Below are positions 61,768 through 64,000 of a DNA stretch of 64,000 bases, piece after piece. The first letter of the stretch is position 1, and the number at the start of each line of letters is the position of its first letter. The notes beneath the pieces are model-generated. The model did no database searches and had not been told where the DNA came from. It was given only the letters and a program-made list of their open reading frames with translations. This DNA comes from Kushneria indalinina DSM 14324 (lineage in GTDB: Bacteria; Pseudomonadota; Gammaproteobacteria; Pseudomonadales; Halomonadaceae), in NCBI RefSeq assembly GCF_003385845.1, contig NZ_QRDJ01000009.1, positions 248,001 through 312,000 of the forward strand, given 5' to 3'. The position numbers were made by a program, and so were the translations under genes.

Positions 61768-63279
61768 ATGGACCTGATTCTCTCCGGATTTGGCGCGCTG
61801 GCCAATCCCGATCTGCTCATGCTGATCGTGATCACTACCCTGGTGGGGACCGTGATCGGCGTACTGCCGGGGCTCAGCGGCACCACCGGCGCGGCGCTGG
61901 TATTGCCCTTCACTCTGACCATGGACCCCATTTCGGCGGTCGTGGTGCTGGCCACCATTTATGGCTCTTCAACGTTTGCCGGCTGTATCACGGCAATACT
62001 GATCAATACCCCCGGAACCTCCGCCTCGGCCACCACCTGCCTGGACGGCTATCCACTGGCCCGCAGGGGTGAAGCAGGCCGGGCCATCGGCATTGCAACA
62101 CTGTCCTCAAGTTTCGGGGGCGTGATCAGCGTGCTCTTTCTGCTGTTTGCTGCCCCGCTGCTGGCAGGCATCGCCTATCAGTTTGGTCCGCCCGAGTACT
62201 TTGCGCTGACCATCTTTGGGCTGTCGATGCTGGCCACCATCGGGGGCGGATCACCGGCCAAGAACCTGATCGCCGGTGCGATGGGCGTGCTGATCGCAAC
62301 GGTCGGGGTCCATCTGGCCACGGGCATCGAACGCTACACCTTTAGCAGCGACGCGCTCTATGACGGCATCGGTTTCGTACCGGTCATGATCGGCCTGTTC
62401 GGCATTGCGGAATTTCTGCGCCAGTCCACCGAGCTGGGCCTCAAGCGCGAAGTCATCGGCATGAAGGCAACACGACTGCCGTGCTGGGCGGACATTCGAC
62501 GCATCAGAAATACCGTACTGCGTTCTACCGGCATCGGTACCTTTATCGGCGTACTGCCGGCCGAAGGCGCCACCATCGCCTCGATGATCAGTTACAACGA
62601 AGCGCGGCGCACCTCCAAAAACAGGGAGGAGTTCGGTCACGGATCCATCGAAGGGGTGGCGGCCTCCGAAGCGGCCAACAACTCGGCCGTTGGCGGCTCA
62701 CTGGTTCCCACTCTGGCGCTTGGCATTCCCGGCAGCCCTACCGCCGCCATCATTCTTGCCGGCCTGCTGGCCCAGGGCGTCCAGCCGGGGCCTACCCTTT
62801 TTACCGAGCAGACCAATCTTTTAAGCGCGCTTTTTGCCGCGCTGTTGCTGGGCAACATCCTGTTCATCGGCGTAGGGCTGGGAGGTGCGAAGATCTATGC
62901 CCGCATCACTCAGATGCCGGTGCCGATCCTGTGGCCGCTGGTGTTCATGTTCTCGGTACTCGGCGCCTACGCCATTCGCCAGTCGGTGTTTGATATCTAC
63001 ATTACGCTGGCCTTCGGGCTGGTCGGCTTTCTGATGCAGCGCTACGGCTTTTCGGTGGTATCGCTGGCCATCGGCCTGGTACTGGGCGCCATGGTGGAAC
63101 AGCGGCTGGATCAGAGCGTGGCCATGTATGACGGCAACTGGCTGTTGATGTTCACCCGCCCCATTGCTCTGGCATTTTTTGCCCTGACGCTTCTGACCCT
63201 TTGTGCCCCGATGCTTGCCCGATGGCGACAGAAAAGAAAAGCCACCCGTAATGGCTCCGGTCAAGGCACGCGTTTTTAA
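61768..63279 (+). CDS. tctA: Tripartite tricarboxylate transporter large membrane subunit
   Basis: The protein has 503 residues and about eleven to twelve helices. TctA motifs are G-V-L-P-G-L-S-G-T-T-G-A-A, Y-G-S-S-T-F-A-G-C-I-T-A-I-L-I-N-T-P-G, and a second related loop G-V-L-P-A-E-G-A-T-I. It forms the carboxylate/cation channel with TctB. It is the last gene of the operon and is followed by a terminator. Confidence 0.95.
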   Translation: MDLILSGFGALANPDLLMLIVITTLVGTVIGVLPGLSGTTGAALVLPFTLTMDPISAVVVLATIYGSSTFAGCITAILINTPGTSASATTCLDGYPLARRGEAGRAIGIATLSSSFGGVISVLFLLFAAPLLAGIAYQFGPPEYFALTIFGLSMLATIGGGSPAKNLIAGAMGVLIATVGVHLATGIERYTFSSDALYDGIGFVPVMIGLFGIAEFLRQSTELGLKREVIGMKATRLPCWADIRRIRNTVLRSTGIGTFIGVLPAEGATIASMISYNEARRTSKNREEFGHGSIEGVAASEAANNSAVGGSLVPTLALGIPGSPTAAIILAGLLAQGVQPGPTLFTEQTNLLSALFAALLLGNILFIGVGLGGAKIYARITQMPVPILWPLVFMFSVLGAYAIRQSVFDIYITLAFGLVGFLMQRYGFSVVSLAIGLVLGAMVEQRLDQSVAMYDGNWLLMFTRPIALAFFALTLLTLCAPMLARWRQKRKATRNGSGQGTRF

Positions 63280-63308
63280 GGCCTATCTGTCGATCACGCC
63301 CTTTCACC

Positions 63309-63333
63309 ACCCGACGCTTGCCGTCGGGTTTTC
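63309..63333 (+). terminator. Rho-independent terminator of the pdxA2-tctCBA operon
   Basis: ACCCGACG pairs with CGTCGGGT around CTTGC, followed by TTTTC. It lies 30 bp beyond the tctA stop. Confidence 0.8.
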
Positions 63334-63581
63334 ATGTCTACACCACGGACGTCCTCACGAATCGATTCACGACAAACCACTCACCCGATAACAAACAAGG
63401 CAAATCACCTGCACGAGGCCCGCCCACCAGCTTTCCGGAACAGCTCTTCAGGCCATCTTAAGCCGAAGCCATGTTTTTTCCAGCAAGGTTATCGATAAAA
63501 GAAATACATCCCATGACATCAACAAGAACCAACCAGCGAGGACGAAACCTTTCTCCTCCTGACATCAAGGGAGCGTGAGGC
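63334..63581. other. AT-richer spacer ahead of the TupA-like gene
   Basis: Nothing coding is supported between the tct terminator and the ATG at 63582. The lower GC content suggests it holds the promoter of the next gene and marks a change to a surface-polysaccharide locus. Confidence 0.4.
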
Positions 63582-64000
63582 ATGAGGAGAGCATCGCTCG
63601 ATAACAAGGAACAACCCGCAGAGCAGCAGCCGGGGACCACCGGGGTCAAATACCGGGCGCTGGTCCGCAAGGCGCGCAGGACCCTCACATCGCGTATCAA
63701 CGACAGGTTGTATGTCACGTTTGTCTATCGGCGCGAGTTTGGCAGATTTCCGGATCTGACCCATCCGCAGACCTTCAATGAAAAGATCTGCCGCCGGCGT
63801 TTTGACCCCGAGCCGGTCTATACGATACTGAGCGACAAGTACGCGGTACGCGACTACGTGGCGGCCACCGTCGGTGACGAGTATCTGATTCCCTGCCATG
63901 GCCAGACCCGGGAAATGACGCCGGCCATCTACGGACAGCTGCCGGAAAGCTTTGTCATGAAGGGCAACCATGGTTCCGGATTCAACCTGCTGGTAAAGGA
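63582..64000 (+). CDS. TupA-like ATP-grasp protein (polysaccharide-associated), 3' end missing
   Basis: 139 codons are visible before the window edge. T-F-N-E-K-I-C-R-R-R, L-S-D-K-Y-A-V-R-D-Y-V and L-P-E-S-F-V-M-K-G-N-H-G-S-G-F-N are the opening motifs of the TupA-like ATP-grasp family. Such proteins are found in capsule, O-antigen and teichuronopeptide gene clusters, where they probably form amide bonds on sugars. AAGGGAG precedes the ATG. What follows is outside the window. Confidence 0.8.
   Translation, partial: MRRASLDNKEQPAEQQPGTTGVKYRALVRKARRTLTSRINDRLYVTFVYRREFGRFPDLTHPQTFNEKICRRRFDPEPVYTILSDKYAVRDYVAATVGDEYLIPCHGQTREMTPAIYGQLPESFVMKGNHGSGFNLLVK

Overview
The window looks like chromosomal DNA of a halophilic gammaproteobacterium, most likely of the family Halomonadaceae (Halomonas/Kushneria type). 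I infer this from the high GC content, the dense packing of transport and catabolic operons, the style of the RhlE, DksA, NhaC and catalase proteins, and the many compatible-solute-like or amine-like degradation genes. No rRNA, tRNA, CRISPR array, phage or transposase was recognised. Two perfect 16-bp parS sequences (13948-13963 and 45406-45421) suggest the segment lies near the chromosome origin and is part of the ParB-loaded region.

Layout. 1-4454 (minus): a three-gene, comparatively AT-rich operon of a short PstS-like periplasmic protein, an outer-membrane porin and a large membrane GGDEF/EAL protein cut by the window edge. 5007-16125: housekeeping and stress genes (DksA-like factor with only one zinc-finger Cys, DUF938, App1-type phosphatase, MHS-type MFS transporter, RhlE helicase, NhaC antiporter, DUF445, cupin, catalase, SEC-C protein). 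16264-22643: a GntR regulator diverging from an operon of NRAMP-like transporter, PxpA, fused PxpB-PxpC and a biotin carboxylase-BCCP protein. This matches the 5-oxoprolinase set but also has every part of a split urea-carboxylase-like enzyme. 22919-24276: two stress-type DUF2382 proteins. 24382-26849: an Lrp regulator, a HAD-like protein that has lost its nucleophile, and a GhrA-type reductase.

26891-46468 is a 20-kb catabolic island, nearly all on the minus strand. It holds a succinate-semialdehyde-type dehydrogenase, a complete peptide/opine ABC importer with fused ATPases, three DAO-family FAD oxidoreductases, a type II HAD hydrolase, a second aldehyde dehydrogenase, a HyuA/HyuB hydantoinase-oxoprolinase pair, a GNAT protein on the opposite strand and an IclR regulator. 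The likely logic is import of an amide, cyclic-imide or amine compound, ATP-dependent ring opening, oxidative deamination, and oxidation of the aldehyde products to acids. 46489-52389 is a sugar-acid locus: exported aldo/keto reductase, 3-hydroxyacyl-CoA-type dehydrogenase, TIM-barrel isomerase, GntP permease and a divergent LysR regulator with a nested inverted-repeat operator.

52478-58199: a class I aminotransferase, a Bcr/CflA exporter and a FecB/FecCD/ATPase iron- or cobalamin-type ABC importer. 58183-63279: an FCD-GntR regulator diverging from pdxA2-tctC-tctB-tctA, with a perfect 16-bp palindrome over a TATAAT box. The window ends inside a TupA-like ATP-grasp gene, probably the edge of a surface-polysaccharide locus. 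Short 14-15-bp tandem repeats recur directly behind three stop codons (6252, 53716 and about 57336).
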